Source: Terrisporobacter petrolearius (GTDB lineage Bacteria; Bacillota; Clostridia; Peptostreptococcales; Peptostreptococcaceae). From it: 64,000 nucleotides of DNA. Of the stretch, positions 8,084 through 16,750 are shown one piece after another. The stretch lies in assembly GCF_032598785.1 (NCBI RefSeq), contig NZ_CP102984.1. One strand, written 5' to 3'. The stretch's first letter is position 1; every line of letters begins with the position of its first letter. The translations under genes were made by a program, and so were the position numbers. The notes under the pieces were generated by a model. That model searched no databases. It was given only the letters and a program-made list of their open reading frames with translations, and was not told the DNA's origin.

Positions 8084-9454
8084 ATGGATTTTCTTAACTT
8101 ATTAAATAAGGTGGACAGTTTTATATGGGGGCCACCATTATTAGTGTTACTAGTAGGTACGGGTATTTACCTTACAGTAAGATTGGGACTAATACAAATT
8201 ATCAAATTACCTAAAGCATTAAAATTAATTTTTAAAGCTGAGAATGAAGGTAATGGTGATATTTCAAGTTTTGGAGCTTTATGCACAGCTCTTGCAGCAA
8301 CAATAGGAACAGGTAATATAGTTGGAGTTGCTACGGCAATCAAAGCTGGTGGACCAGGAGCATTATTTTGGATGTGGCTTGCTGCATTCTTTGGAATGGC
8401 AACCAAATATTCAGAAGGTTTACTTGCTATAAAATTTAGAACTAAAGACAAAAATGGTCAGGTATCTGGTGGTCCCATGTACTATATAGTAAATGGTATG
8501 GGTGAAAAATGGAGACCTTTAGCACTATTTTTTGCTATAAGTGGTATACTAGTAGCCCTTTTAGGGATAGGTACATTTTCACAAGTAAACTCAATCACAG
8601 ATGCAGTACAAGGGTCTTTTAATATAGACCCTAAAATAACAGGAGTTATATTAGCAATTTGTGTTGCGTTAGTTGTATTTGGAGGGCTACAAAGTATATC
8701 AAAGGTAGCAACTAAAATAGTTCCTTTTATGACAGTAGCATATATATTAATATGTCTTACTATTTTGGGGAAATTTTATACATTAATACCAGAAACATTT
8801 ACATTAATATTTAAAAGTGCCTTTACTGGTCAAGCGGCTACGGGAGGTTTTATTGGAGCAACTGTATCTATGGCTATTAGAAATGGTATAGCTCGTGGAG
8901 TATTTTCAAATGAGTCAGGTCTTGGTAGTGCTCCTATTGCAGCTGCAGCAGCAAAAACTAAGTGGCCAGCAGAACAAGGACTAATATCAATGACTGGTAC
9001 ATTTATAGATAGTATAATAATTTGTACTTTAACAGGAGTATCTTTAATTATTTCAGGTGTTTGGCAAAGTGATTTAAATGGAGCACTGATGACTCAATCA
9101 GCTTTTGCATCAATACTTCCAAATTCAGGACCAATATTTTTAACAATAAGTTTAAGTTTATTTGCATTTACAACTATCCTTGGATGGAGCTATTATGGAG
9201 AAAGATGCTTTGAATTTCTATTTGGGGTAAAAAAAATAAATTTGTTTAGAGGTTTATTTGTACTTATGGTGCTACTTGGAGCATTTTTAAAATTAGAAAT
9301 GGTTTGGATTATAGCTGATATTGTAAATGGTCTTATGGCACTACCAAATTTAATCGCTTTACTTGCCTTATCGCCAATAATTATATCTGAAACTAAATTG
9401 TACTTAGATTATTTAGATGAAAAAAATAAATCAGATGGAGAAAAAATAAGCTAA
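8084..9454 (+). CDS. Sodium:alanine/glycine symporter (AGCS family)
   Basis: A 456-residue cation symporter with about ten to eleven membrane helices, importing alanine or glycine with Na+ or H+. Family signatures are FGALCTALAATIGTGNIVGVATAI near residue 70, GGPMYYI, and RGVFSNESGLGSAPIAAAAA near 275. The ATG at 8084 has AAAGGAGTG in front and begins MDFLNLLNKVDSFIWGPP, a normal N-terminus. A longer in-frame start at 7991 has no ribosome binding site. Control by the upstream tandem glycine riboswitch points to glycine as a relevant substrate, either as a carbon source or to limit its toxicity. Confidence 0.92.
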   Translation: MDFLNLLNKVDSFIWGPPLLVLLVGTGIYLTVRLGLIQIIKLPKALKLIFKAENEGNGDISSFGALCTALAATIGTGNIVGVATAIKAGGPGALFWMWLAAFFGMATKYSEGLLAIKFRTKDKNGQVSGGPMYYIVNGMGEKWRPLALFFAISGILVALLGIGTFSQVNSITDAVQGSFNIDPKITGVILAICVALVVFGGLQSISKVATKIVPFMTVAYILICLTILGKFYTLIPETFTLIFKSAFTGQAATGGFIGATVSMAIRNGIARGVFSNESGLGSAPIAAAAAKTKWPAEQGLISMTGTFIDSIIICTLTGVSLIISGVWQSDLNGALMTQSAFASILPNSGPIFLTISLSLFAFTTILGWSYYGERCFEFLFGVKKINLFRGLFVLMVLLGAFLKLEMVWIIADIVNGLMALPNLIALLALSPIIISETKLYLDYLDEKNKSDGEKIS

Positions 9455-9590
9455 AATATTAAGTTTTGAATGTTTTATTGAAATTTTAAAAAACTTTTAA
9501 AAAAACTTTTACTTTTTTATAAAAAAGGTACCCAAAACAGAACTTAACCTTTGTATATATAGTGTAAAAAATAAAAAAGGAGAGATTTCA

Positions 9591-10292
9591 ATGAAATTAA
9601 ACAAAATGGTAGCAGTAGCTTTAGGTGTAATTCTTACGTCATCAACAGCATTATCACAAGTAGGAGCGGCGGATGCAGCATCTAAACTTATAGGAAGTAC
9701 AAAAGCAAAGGAAATAATGTTAAAGAAAGTTCCGGGAGCGAAGATAGTTAAATTTAGACTAGATAATGATAAGACTCCAGAGTACGAAGGAGAATTGACA
9801 AAAGGAAGTTATAAGTACGAAATAGATGTAAATGCAAAGAGCGGAAAAATAACAGATTACGAAAAAGAAAAAATAAAAACATCTTCTTCAAAATACATAG
9901 GAGAAGCTAAAGCAAAAGAAATAATGTTAAAGAAAGTTCCAGGAGCAAAAATAGTAAAATTCAAATTAGATAAAGATGATACTGCTGAGTATGAAGGTGA
10001 ATTAAGAAAAGGTAACTATGAATATGAAATAACAGTAAATGCTAAAACTGGAAAAATAACAGAATTTGAAAAAGAAAAAATAAAAACATCTTCTAAAAAA
10101 TTAATAGGAGAGACTAAAGCAAAAGAGATAATGTTAAAAAAAGTTCCAGGAGCAAAAATAGTTAAATTTGAGTTAGACAATGATAAAACACCAGAATATG
10201 AAGGTAAATTAAGAAAAGGTAACTATGAATATGAAATAACAGTTAACGCTATAACTGGGAAAATAACAGAATTTGAAAAAGATAATGATTAA
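9591..10292 (+). CDS. Secreted protein with three tandem PepSY repeats
   Basis: A 233-residue exported protein. A signal peptide (1-27, ending VGAADA) is followed by three near-identical repeats of about 70 residues. Each opens (S/A/T)KAKEIMLKKVPGAKIVKF, continues through YEGEL.KG.Y.YEI.VNA, and ends TGKIT.(F/Y)EKE. Each repeat is a PepSY domain, a small alpha/beta module seen in peptidase propeptides and thought to inhibit or modulate peptidases. The DNA copies are also very alike, so the array arose by recent duplication and could vary in copy number. It has no partner gene nearby. Ribosome binding site AAAAAAGGAGAGATTTCA. Confidence 0.85.
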   Translation: MKLNKMVAVALGVILTSSTALSQVGAADAASKLIGSTKAKEIMLKKVPGAKIVKFRLDNDKTPEYEGELTKGSYKYEIDVNAKSGKITDYEKEKIKTSSSKYIGEAKAKEIMLKKVPGAKIVKFKLDKDDTAEYEGELRKGNYEYEITVNAKTGKITEFEKEKIKTSSKKLIGETKAKEIMLKKVPGAKIVKFELDNDKTPEYEGKLRKGNYEYEITVNAITGKITEFEKDND

Positions 10293-10336
10293 TAAAAAAT
10301 AATTTTTAGTGGTAAAATATAAATAATGTTAATAAG

Positions 10337-10380
10337 AAACCTTAGATTGAAGGAAATTCAGTCTAAGGTTTTTATTTTTA
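10337..10380 (+). terminator. Intrinsic terminator after the PepSY gene
   Basis: AACCTTAGATTGAA (10338-10351) pairs with TTCAGTCTAAGGTT (10357-10370) with one G-T pair, then a T-rich tail. Confidence 0.85.
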
Positions 10381-10462
10381 GTATAAAACTAATAGTTTTA
10401 AAAAAAGTATATAAGGTAAAATATATAATATAAATTATTATAAAAAATAAAGGAATAATCAT

Positions 10463-12223
10463 ATGAAAAAAGAGAGAAGACGTATAATTATTGATTTTGA
10501 AGTATTGTCCAAAGGTGGATTTTGGATGTGCTGCATGAAAGATTATAAAACAGAAAAGGAGCATGTTATTGTTAATGATAGGGAAGAGTTTCTTAGAGTT
10601 TTTAACAAAAACAAAGATTCTATTTGGGTTGGATATAATATAAAGGGGTATGATCAATGGATAATGAAGGCAATAATTGCTGGAATAGATCCTTGTATTA
10701 TATCAGAAAAGATAATTGAACAAAATATTTCTCCTTATGCAGTAGACAGAAGTTTAAATAAAATTGCCATAAACATTTTTGAATTAAATGACAGTTATAG
10801 AAGTTTAAAAGAATTAGAATTATTTATGGGAGAAGATATAAGAGAAAGTACTGTTCCTTTTGATTTAAATAGATATCCTACAAAAGAAGAAATTGAAGAG
10901 CTTACTACTTATTGTTTTCATGATGTTAGAATGACTTTTAAAGTGTTCCGAGAAGTGTATTACAAGTACGAGGCACAACTGGGATTAATAGAATATTTTA
11001 AATTAGATGAAAGTATGATAAACAAAACAGAGGCTCAGTTAAGTGCATATATTCTGGGTGCTAAAAAGCCTAATTATCCTAGAGAAGATATAGTAGAGTT
11101 TGAAATAGTTAATATTATAAAACTTAGTAAGTATAATAATATAAAGCAATGGTATGAAGATTATAATAATAGAGATTTCAAAAAATATCTAAGAACAAAT
11201 GTATATGGAGTTGTCACAGATTTTGGATGGGGAGGCCTTCATTCTGCAAGAAAAAAATATGAAGGTGAAAAATTTATTGTAAACTCTGATGTTAGTTCCT
11301 TTTATCCATCTATTATGATAGAATATGGTCTTCTTAGTAGAAATGTACAAAATCCAAGTAAATTTAAAGAAATAAGAGATACAAGATTTAAATTTAAAAA
11401 AGAAAAAAATCCTATAGAAAAATCACTTAAACTTGTACTTAACTCCACGTATGGCGCATGTTTAGATATAAATAATGATTTATATGATCAAAGGCAGGGA
11501 ATAGCTATTTGTGTCAATGGGCAATTATTACTTCTTGATTTAATAGAAAAAGTTGAATTAACTTTTGGTCATAGAGCAGAATTTATACAAGGAAACACAG
11601 ATGGTGTTATGTTTAAATTTAACTCTAAGGAAGATGTAGATAAATATTTAGAGATATGTAAAGAGTGGAGTAAAAGAACAAAAATGAACTTAGATCATGA
11701 TTTTATAAAAAAAATAATTCAAAAAGATGTAAATAATTATGTTTACGTTAAAGAAGACAATAGCATAAAAAGTAAGGGGGCTTATGTAAAAAAACTAAGT
11801 TTAATAGATAATGATTTACCTATTGTTAATAAAGCTATTAAACAAAAGTTGATTAATAATATAGAAATAGAAAAAACGGTTAATGATAGCAATAATCTAA
11901 TAGACTTTCAAAAATGTATCAAAATTACAGGTAAGTATAGCCATGCAGTTTATGGTAAAGAAAATATAAATCTTAAAGTTCTTAGAGTATTTGCAAGTAA
12001 ATTAAGTAGTGATAAGGCCATAATGAAAATGAAAAGTGATGGAAAATTAGAAAAGATAAGTTATACTCCTGATAGAGTTTTTATTGATAATAGTCAGGTG
12101 ATTAATAAAGAAATACCACACAAGTTAGACAAGTCATGGTATATTAAGCTGGCAAAAGACAGGTTGGAAAGTTTTATTCCAGAAAACTCATTTACTTTAT
12201 TTGACTATTTTAATATGATTTAA
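10463..12223 (+). CDS. Stand-alone phage-type family B DNA polymerase
   Basis: A 586-residue protein with a 3'-5' exonuclease and a family B polymerase domain. Exonuclease motifs are D11/E13 (IIDFEV), N59/D64 (GYNIKGYDQ) and Y150/D154 (YCFHD). Polymerase motif A is SDVSSFYPSIM (D276). Motif B is KLVLNSTYG (323-331). Motif C is GNTDGVM, with Asn378 where YxDTDS enzymes have their first Asp, while the key second Asp (380) is kept. This NTDG form and the GWGGLHSA segment (256-263) are typical of phage polymerases. At 586 residues it is shorter than cellular PolB and has no extra N-terminal domain. No phage, terminal-protein or primase gene flanks it. It is either a captured phage gene with a host role or a relic that is still intact. 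Confidence 0.85.
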   Translation: MKKERRRIIIDFEVLSKGGFWMCCMKDYKTEKEHVIVNDREEFLRVFNKNKDSIWVGYNIKGYDQWIMKAIIAGIDPCIISEKIIEQNISPYAVDRSLNKIAINIFELNDSYRSLKELELFMGEDIRESTVPFDLNRYPTKEEIEELTTYCFHDVRMTFKVFREVYYKYEAQLGLIEYFKLDESMINKTEAQLSAYILGAKKPNYPREDIVEFEIVNIIKLSKYNNIKQWYEDYNNRDFKKYLRTNVYGVVTDFGWGGLHSARKKYEGEKFIVNSDVSSFYPSIMIEYGLLSRNVQNPSKFKEIRDTRFKFKKEKNPIEKSLKLVLNSTYGACLDINNDLYDQRQGIAICVNGQLLLLDLIEKVELTFGHRAEFIQGNTDGVMFKFNSKEDVDKYLEICKEWSKRTKMNLDHDFIKKIIQKDVNNYVYVKEDNSIKSKGAYVKKLSLIDNDLPIVNKAIKQKLINNIEIEKTVNDSNNLIDFQKCIKITGKYSHAVYGKENINLKVLRVFASKLSSDKAIMKMKSDGKLEKISYTPDRVFIDNSQVINKEIPHKLDKSWYIKLAKDRLESFIPENSFTLFDYFNMI

Positions 12224-12234
12224 ATATGAAAAAA

Positions 12235-12260
12235 AGCCGTATAAAATACGGCTCTTTTAT
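12235..12260 (+). terminator. Intrinsic terminator after the DNA polymerase gene
   Basis: AGCCGTA (12235-12241) pairs with TACGGCT (12247-12253), followed by CTTTTAT. Confidence 0.8.
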
Positions 12261-12399
12261 TTGGGCTAGCGTCATACTTATACTAGATGTATAAGTTCCC
12301 ACTTATGAATATAATTATAAGTTATCCACTTAGAAAAGTAAATGGAATTATTTGTAAAAATCCGTAATTTTAAAAAAGATAAGGTTAAAAAATCCTACT

Positions 12400-12900
12400 C
12401 TACTGTGGAATATTGTTTAAGATAAATGAAGGTACGTCTTGGACAGGTATATTTAGAACTGTGGCAAATTCCTCATCTATTAATTTTTCAGCAGTCTTTT
12501 TAAAATCTTCATCTGTTTTAGATATTTTTTTCCCAATAGATAATTTTTCTTGTTCGATAAGGTTAATACTTTTTACTAACTGAGCCAATCCTTCGCATTC
12601 GTTATTTTTTATTAATGATTTGAAGTGCTCACTTCTTTGTCTATCGTTTTCAATTTTAAGTATATCTAAATAAGGTATACTTTTTATTATTGATAGGACT
12701 TCTTTTTCTGATAGAAGGTGTCTCATAAGTAATTTTTTACTGTCGGTAGGAACTTTGATGATAGTATTTTTATCAGAATAAACTGGTTGTATTACATAAT
12801 AGGATTTACGGCCTATGTAGATGTTTTCTTCTTCTACAATATCTAATATTTTACAAACACTCATTGAACCATAAATTACATAATCATTTTTGCTAAACAT
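12400..12900 (-). CDS. CarD/CdnL-family RNA polymerase-binding regulator
   Basis: A 166-residue protein. Residues 1-60 match the CarD/TRCF RNA-polymerase interaction domain (MFSKNDYVIYGSMSVCKI, then KSYYVIQPVYSDKNTIIKVP). The helical rest (65-166) matches the CdnL-type DNA-binding region, including LKIENDRQRSEHFK. Members bind the RNA polymerase beta subunit and stabilise promoter complexes. The internal ATG at 12900 is chosen because AAGGGGTGATTCTTAC precedes it. A start nine codons upstream has no such site. It stands alone between convergent and divergent neighbours. Confidence 0.87.
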   Translation of the reverse strand: MFSKNDYVIYGSMSVCKILDIVEEENIYIGRKSYYVIQPVYSDKNTIIKVPTDSKKLLMRHLLSEKEVLSIIKSIPYLDILKIENDRQRSEHFKSLIKNNECEGLAQLVKSINLIEQEKLSIGKKISKTDEDFKKTAEKLIDEEFATVLNIPVQDVPSFILNNIPQ

Positions 12901-12927
12901 GTAAGAATCACCCCTTATAATAATCAT

Positions 12928-13453
12928 TTTGATAAATGGGATTAACTTATCAAAATTTTGCGCTATACTTATATTCTATCATACTTTGCATGGTGTATGT
13001 AAGATTTATAAAATACGCATAAATAAACCTATGGCTAGTTAGCGATAGATTTACTTTTGGAGAACTTCATAATTAATAATTTTAAAAATTAGTAGTATCT
13101 AAATTAGTATATATAATTCCACTACTTACTCAAAAAAAATTAAGGATAGAGTCTGTATAAGAAGTCTCGTTGCTAAACTAGAATCTGTACAAGAGTAAGT
13201 CATCTCTTCATATCCCTTTTCAGTTAAAGCTAAATTTTTATAAGTTGAATTCTCATTCACCTTCTATTCTTATAATATATATTGTATGAGGGGAAGTTGA
13301 TAAAGTTAATTACAAGTTAGAAAATTATGAAATTTTAAATATTTAAAAAATATATCTAAGTACAACAAAATACAATAATTGATATAATTAATAATGCATA
13401 TAAAAACCTAATTTATAAAAACTAATAACAGACTTTATTGACAGGAGGCAAAA
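12928..13453. other. 526-base intergenic region with no convincing gene
   Basis: AT-rich. It may hold the promoters of the divergent CarD and channel genes. A 44-codon minus-strand frame (13126-13260, GTG start, product containing NLALTEKGYEEMTYSCTDS) is possible but has no spaced ribosome binding site, so I do not call it a gene. Confidence 0.5.
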
Positions 13454-14509
13454 ATGAATTGTAAGTGGGTTTCTAATGAAGATAGAAATTTAAAATGCTG
13501 CAGGGGTGCGGACTCATCTGGATATTGTATTTTTCATAAGGAGAATAAAAATAAAAGACAAAGAGCTTTATTTCAGGCCTATATAAAAAAAGGTAAAGTT
13601 AGCGATTTTACAGGTTTTTGCTTTGAAGATAAATTTGATATTAATAAATTAGTAAACTTTGACTACGAAAAATTAATATTTTGTGAGGCTGTATTTAAAG
13701 AAGAAGCCAACTTTAGTGGTTTTAGATTTAATAGTACTGTAGATTTTACAAATGTAAAATTTGAATCTTGTGTTAATTTTAATCAGTCAGCTTTTTTAGG
13801 AAATTGTATATTCAATAAAACTATTTTTAATTCTAAATACATAAATGAAGAAGTCTTTGAAAAATCATATTTTAATGGCCAAAAACTTATAGTAAAAAGA
13901 TGTGTTAATTTTCCTCGCTTAGATGGAATTGTATTTTCACCATATACAAAATTTATTTTAAAAGATACATATTATAATGAAAAAAACTACTTATGTGGGA
14001 AAAATAATTATAAAATAGCTAGAATACAAGCAAAAATAATAGAAGATAACGAAAATATTGGCTATTATTATTATAATGAAAGAAATTATGCTAGCAATTT
14101 CTTGAAAGTAAATAAATACAAGGGATACATGGATTATTTAGTTAATGACTTTTTTGACTTTTTATCAAAACATTTTATAGGATATGGTGAAAAACCTATA
14201 AGGTTGCTATTAATAAGCTTTTTAATTATAAGCTTATTTGCTTTTATATATTTGTTTACAGGAATAAACAGTCTTTATCAGGGATTAATAAAGATAAATT
14301 TATTAAATAATACATGCTCACTTTATGAACTTGTTACTTTTTATATGGAATCCTGGTATTTTTCTATGATGACATTTAGCACTGTAGGATACGGTGATTT
14401 TATTGCATTTGGTTTATTAAGTAAAATTTTAGTATGTATAGAAGTTTTTTTAGGAATAACAATACATGCCACATGGACATCTGTATTATTCTCAAGAATG
14501 ATAAAATAA
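13454..14509 (+). CDS. Pentapeptide-repeat protein fused to a two-helix K+ channel
   Basis: A 351-residue protein. The N-terminus has a Cys/His cluster (CKW, then CC, then GYCIFHK, within residues 3-26) that could bind a metal such as zinc. Residues about 45-165 carry pentapeptide-like repeats (A/C-N/D-F/L-x-x: FKEEANFSGFRF, STVDFTNVKF, SCVNFNQSAF). Residues about 250-350 hold two membrane helices around a pore loop with the selectivity filter TVGYGD (310-315), an Ion_trans_2 type K+ channel. The soluble half probably gates or tethers the pore. Ribosome binding site ACAGGAGGCAAAA. The gene is followed by an 80-base gap with no terminator before the carboxypeptidase gene. Confidence 0.85.
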   Translation: MNCKWVSNEDRNLKCCRGADSSGYCIFHKENKNKRQRALFQAYIKKGKVSDFTGFCFEDKFDINKLVNFDYEKLIFCEAVFKEEANFSGFRFNSTVDFTNVKFESCVNFNQSAFLGNCIFNKTIFNSKYINEEVFEKSYFNGQKLIVKRCVNFPRLDGIVFSPYTKFILKDTYYNEKNYLCGKNNYKIARIQAKIIEDNENIGYYYYNERNYASNFLKVNKYKGYMDYLVNDFFDFLSKHFIGYGEKPIRLLLISFLIISLFAFIYLFTGINSLYQGLIKINLLNNTCSLYELVTFYMESWYFSMMTFSTVGYGDFIAFGLLSKILVCIEVFLGITIHATWTSVLFSRMIK

Positions 14510-14589
14510 TTTTAGAAAATAATTCAAGATTATTACGCAATTAAAGGGGAAAAATAATTTAGACTAAAGTTACCAAGAAGGTGAGAATT

Positions 14590-15771
14590 TTGAAAAAGGG
14601 ATTACAAGTATTACTAGTTTTTCTAATCATTATAAGTATTGTTACTCCTAATTTTTCTTATGGTGAGAATAAAAATGTTGACAAGTTTTCCAAATCATCC
14701 ATACTAATTGATCAAGACACTGGTAGAGTGCTATATGGGAAAAATCCTGATGAAAAAAGACCTTTAGCTAGTCTTAGTAAAATGATGACATTTTTGATTG
14801 CTATTGAAGCAATTAATAATAAGGAGGTAAATCCTCAAGATATTATTGTAGTAGACAAAGATATAGCAAAGGTAAGAGGTTCTTCTTATAAATTAAAAGA
14901 AGGAGAAGAGGTACCACTAATAGAACTCATGAAGGGCTTAATGATAGTATCAGGAAATGATGCAGCGGTGGCAATATCAAAACACATTGGAAAAAGTGAA
15001 GAAAAATTTGTAGAGAGAATGAATAAAAGAGCAAAAGAAATAGGAATGGAAAATACCTCATTTGTAAATTGTAATGGTCTTCCCATATATAGTTTGTCAG
15101 ATCCTAAAAAACCACCAAAAGAAAATATTTCTACAGCAAGAGATATTGCTAAATTAGGTAAATTTATGATGGATAACTATGAAAAAGAAGTAACAGCCAT
15201 AACAGATATGCAAACTTACACTTATTCAAAGAGAGGTTTTTGCAAAAATAACACCAATGGACTTCTTTCTATAATACCTGAAGTAGATGGAATAAAAACA
15301 GGATATACAGGTAATGCAGGATATTGTTTAGCTTTTTCAATGAAAATCAATGAAGATACTAAAAATATAGAAAATAGACTAATAGGAGTATCTCTTGGAG
15401 CCAATCATAAAAATAAAAGAATTCAAGCGTGTCTTGCAATGCTTAAGTATGGCAAGGAAAATTTCACCACACAAAAAGTTATGAGTAAAGAAGATTTAAT
15501 TGGTAAAAAATATTTAAAGGGTCTAGAAGAACTAGAAATAACTTTAGAAAGTAAGGAAGATTTAATAATAGTGAAAAAAAACGATGAAAATATAAACACA
15601 CAACTTACTTTTAAAGAACTTAAATTGCCTATTAAAAAAGGCGATGTATTAGGTGTAATTAAGTACTATAATGATGATGGAGAAATTTTAGGTGCTAGTA
15701 AAATTGTGAGTAGAGAAGATTTATCTAATATTTCATTAAAAACAAGAATGAAAATTTTGTTTGCCGATTAA
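14590..15771 (+). CDS. D-alanyl-D-alanine carboxypeptidase (DacF/PBP5-like)
   Basis: An exported penicillin-binding protein that trims the terminal D-Ala of peptidoglycan stem peptides. Signal peptide at 1-25. Active-site motifs are SxxK (SLSK, about 61-64), SxN (SGN, about 122) and KTG (GIKTGYTGNAGYC, about 237). A C-terminal beta-rich PBP5_C-like domain (about 300-393) completes the normal length. It ends in a basic amphipathic stretch that could sit on the membrane. AAGGTGAG at 14577-14584 best fits the TTG at 14590. The GTG at 14581 lies inside that ribosome binding site. Confidence 0.9.
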   Translation: MKKGLQVLLVFLIIISIVTPNFSYGENKNVDKFSKSSILIDQDTGRVLYGKNPDEKRPLASLSKMMTFLIAIEAINNKEVNPQDIIVVDKDIAKVRGSSYKLKEGEEVPLIELMKGLMIVSGNDAAVAISKHIGKSEEKFVERMNKRAKEIGMENTSFVNCNGLPIYSLSDPKKPPKENISTARDIAKLGKFMMDNYEKEVTAITDMQTYTYSKRGFCKNNTNGLLSIIPEVDGIKTGYTGNAGYCLAFSMKINEDTKNIENRLIGVSLGANHKNKRIQACLAMLKYGKENFTTQKVMSKEDLIGKKYLKGLEELEITLESKEDLIIVKKNDENINTQLTFKELKLPIKKGDVLGVIKYYNDDGEILGASKIVSREDLSNISLKTRMKILFAD

Positions 15772-15820
15772 TATCTAAAAATTGGTTAATAATTATAATG
15801 TAAGGTTATGTTAAATTATA

Positions 15821-15969
15821 TTGAAATTTATTTTTTCCTATGGTATACTATCAGAGGTGAAAAAATAAAATATAAACATCACACACGGCCATGGGATCCT
15901 TAAAAGGTGCCAAAAATGGTTTTTTAGGGAGTTGATTATGCCGGAGGTACAAAACCAAGGAGGTACAAA
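15821..15969 (+). promoter_or_regulatory. rpsB promoter and leader
   Basis: TTGAAA (15821-15826), a 17-base spacer and TATACT (15844-15849) form a strong promoter. The leader of about 114 bases has a G+C-richer block (CGGCCATGGGATCC, then GGTGCC) and two GGAGGTAC copies before the start. It may be an S2 autoregulatory leader, but I cannot show the fold. Confidence 0.6.
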
Positions 15970-16692
15970 ATGTCAGTAATATCAATGAAACAATTATTAG
16001 AAGCTGGTGTTCACTTCGGACATCAAACAAGAAGATGGAATCCTAAAATGTCAAGATTCATCTTCACAGAAAGAAACGGAATCTATATAATAGATTTACA
16101 AAAAACAGTTAAAAAAGTTGAAGAAGCTTATAAATTCGTTAAAGAAGTAGCTGAAACTGGAAAGCCAATCTTATTCGTAGGAACAAAGAAACAAGCTCAA
16201 GAAGCTATAAAAGAAGAAGCTGAAAGATGTGGAATGTTCTTCGTAAACGAAAGATGGTTAGGTGGAATGTTAACTAACCACCAAACAATTCAAACAAGAA
16301 TTAAAAAATTAAGAGAATTAGAAAAAATGGAAGCTGAAGGTGTATTCAACGTTCTTCCTAAAAAAGAAGTTATAAAATTAAACGCTGAAAAAGAAAAATT
16401 AGAAAAATACTTAGGCGGAATAAAAGACATGCCTGAATTACCAGGAGCTATATTCGTAGTTGACCCAAGAAAAGAAAATATAGCTATACAAGAAGCTCAT
16501 AGATTAGGTATACCAGTAGTTGGTATAGTTGATACAAACTGTGATCCAGATGAATTAGATTTCCCAATACCAGGAAATGATGACGCTATAAGAGCTGTTA
16601 AATTAATAACTGGTGCAATGGCTACTGCTGTAATAGAAGGTAGACAAGGTGCTGAAGAAGAAGTTGTTGAGGAAGAAGCTCAAGAACAATAA
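15970..16692 (+). CDS. rpsB: 30S ribosomal protein S2
   Basis: A 240-residue ribosomal protein of the small subunit, needed for S1 association. The N-terminal signature LLEAGVHFGHQTRRWNPKM and later GIPVVGIVDTNCDPDELDFP are diagnostic. The acidic tail (GAEEEVVEEEAQEQ) is a common extension. Codon use favours ttc and aac, consistent with high expression. GGAGGTACAAA lies before the ATG. It is followed by tsf, the standard bacterial pairing. Confidence 0.98.
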   Translation: MSVISMKQLLEAGVHFGHQTRRWNPKMSRFIFTERNGIYIIDLQKTVKKVEEAYKFVKEVAETGKPILFVGTKKQAQEAIKEEAERCGMFFVNERWLGGMLTNHQTIQTRIKKLRELEKMEAEGVFNVLPKKEVIKLNAEKEKLEKYLGGIKDMPELPGAIFVVDPRKENIAIQEAHRLGIPVVGIVDTNCDPDELDFPIPGNDDAIRAVKLITGAMATAVIEGRQGAEEEVVEEEAQEQ

Positions 16693-16700
16693 AAAAAATA

Positions 16701-16729
16701 AATGGTAAGGGGGGTTCCCTTACCATTTA
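16701..16729 (+). promoter_or_regulatory. Hairpin between rpsB and tsf
   Basis: AATGGTAAGGG (16701-16711) pairs with CCCTTACCATT (16717-16727). No T-run follows, so it is unlikely to be a full terminator. It may set the rpsB/tsf mRNA ratio or protect a 3' end. Confidence 0.6.
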
Positions 16730-16750
16730 GAATATATAGGAGGAATAATA

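Noticed and set aside
9591..10292. PepSY repeats and the 22-residue repeats as a CRISPR-like array
   Set aside because: The repeats are in-frame coding repeats without unique spacers. No CRISPR array or cas gene was seen anywhere in the window.
12264..12330. Two neighbouring palindromes, ACTTATAC and ACTTATGA types, after the DNA polymerase gene
   Set aside because: Short AT-rich palindromes are expected by chance in this base composition, and no gene start is close enough to give them a role.
13126..13260. 44-codon minus-strand frame with a GTG start in the 526-base gap
   Set aside because: The only purine-rich sequence abuts the GTG with no spacing, and nothing else supports coding.
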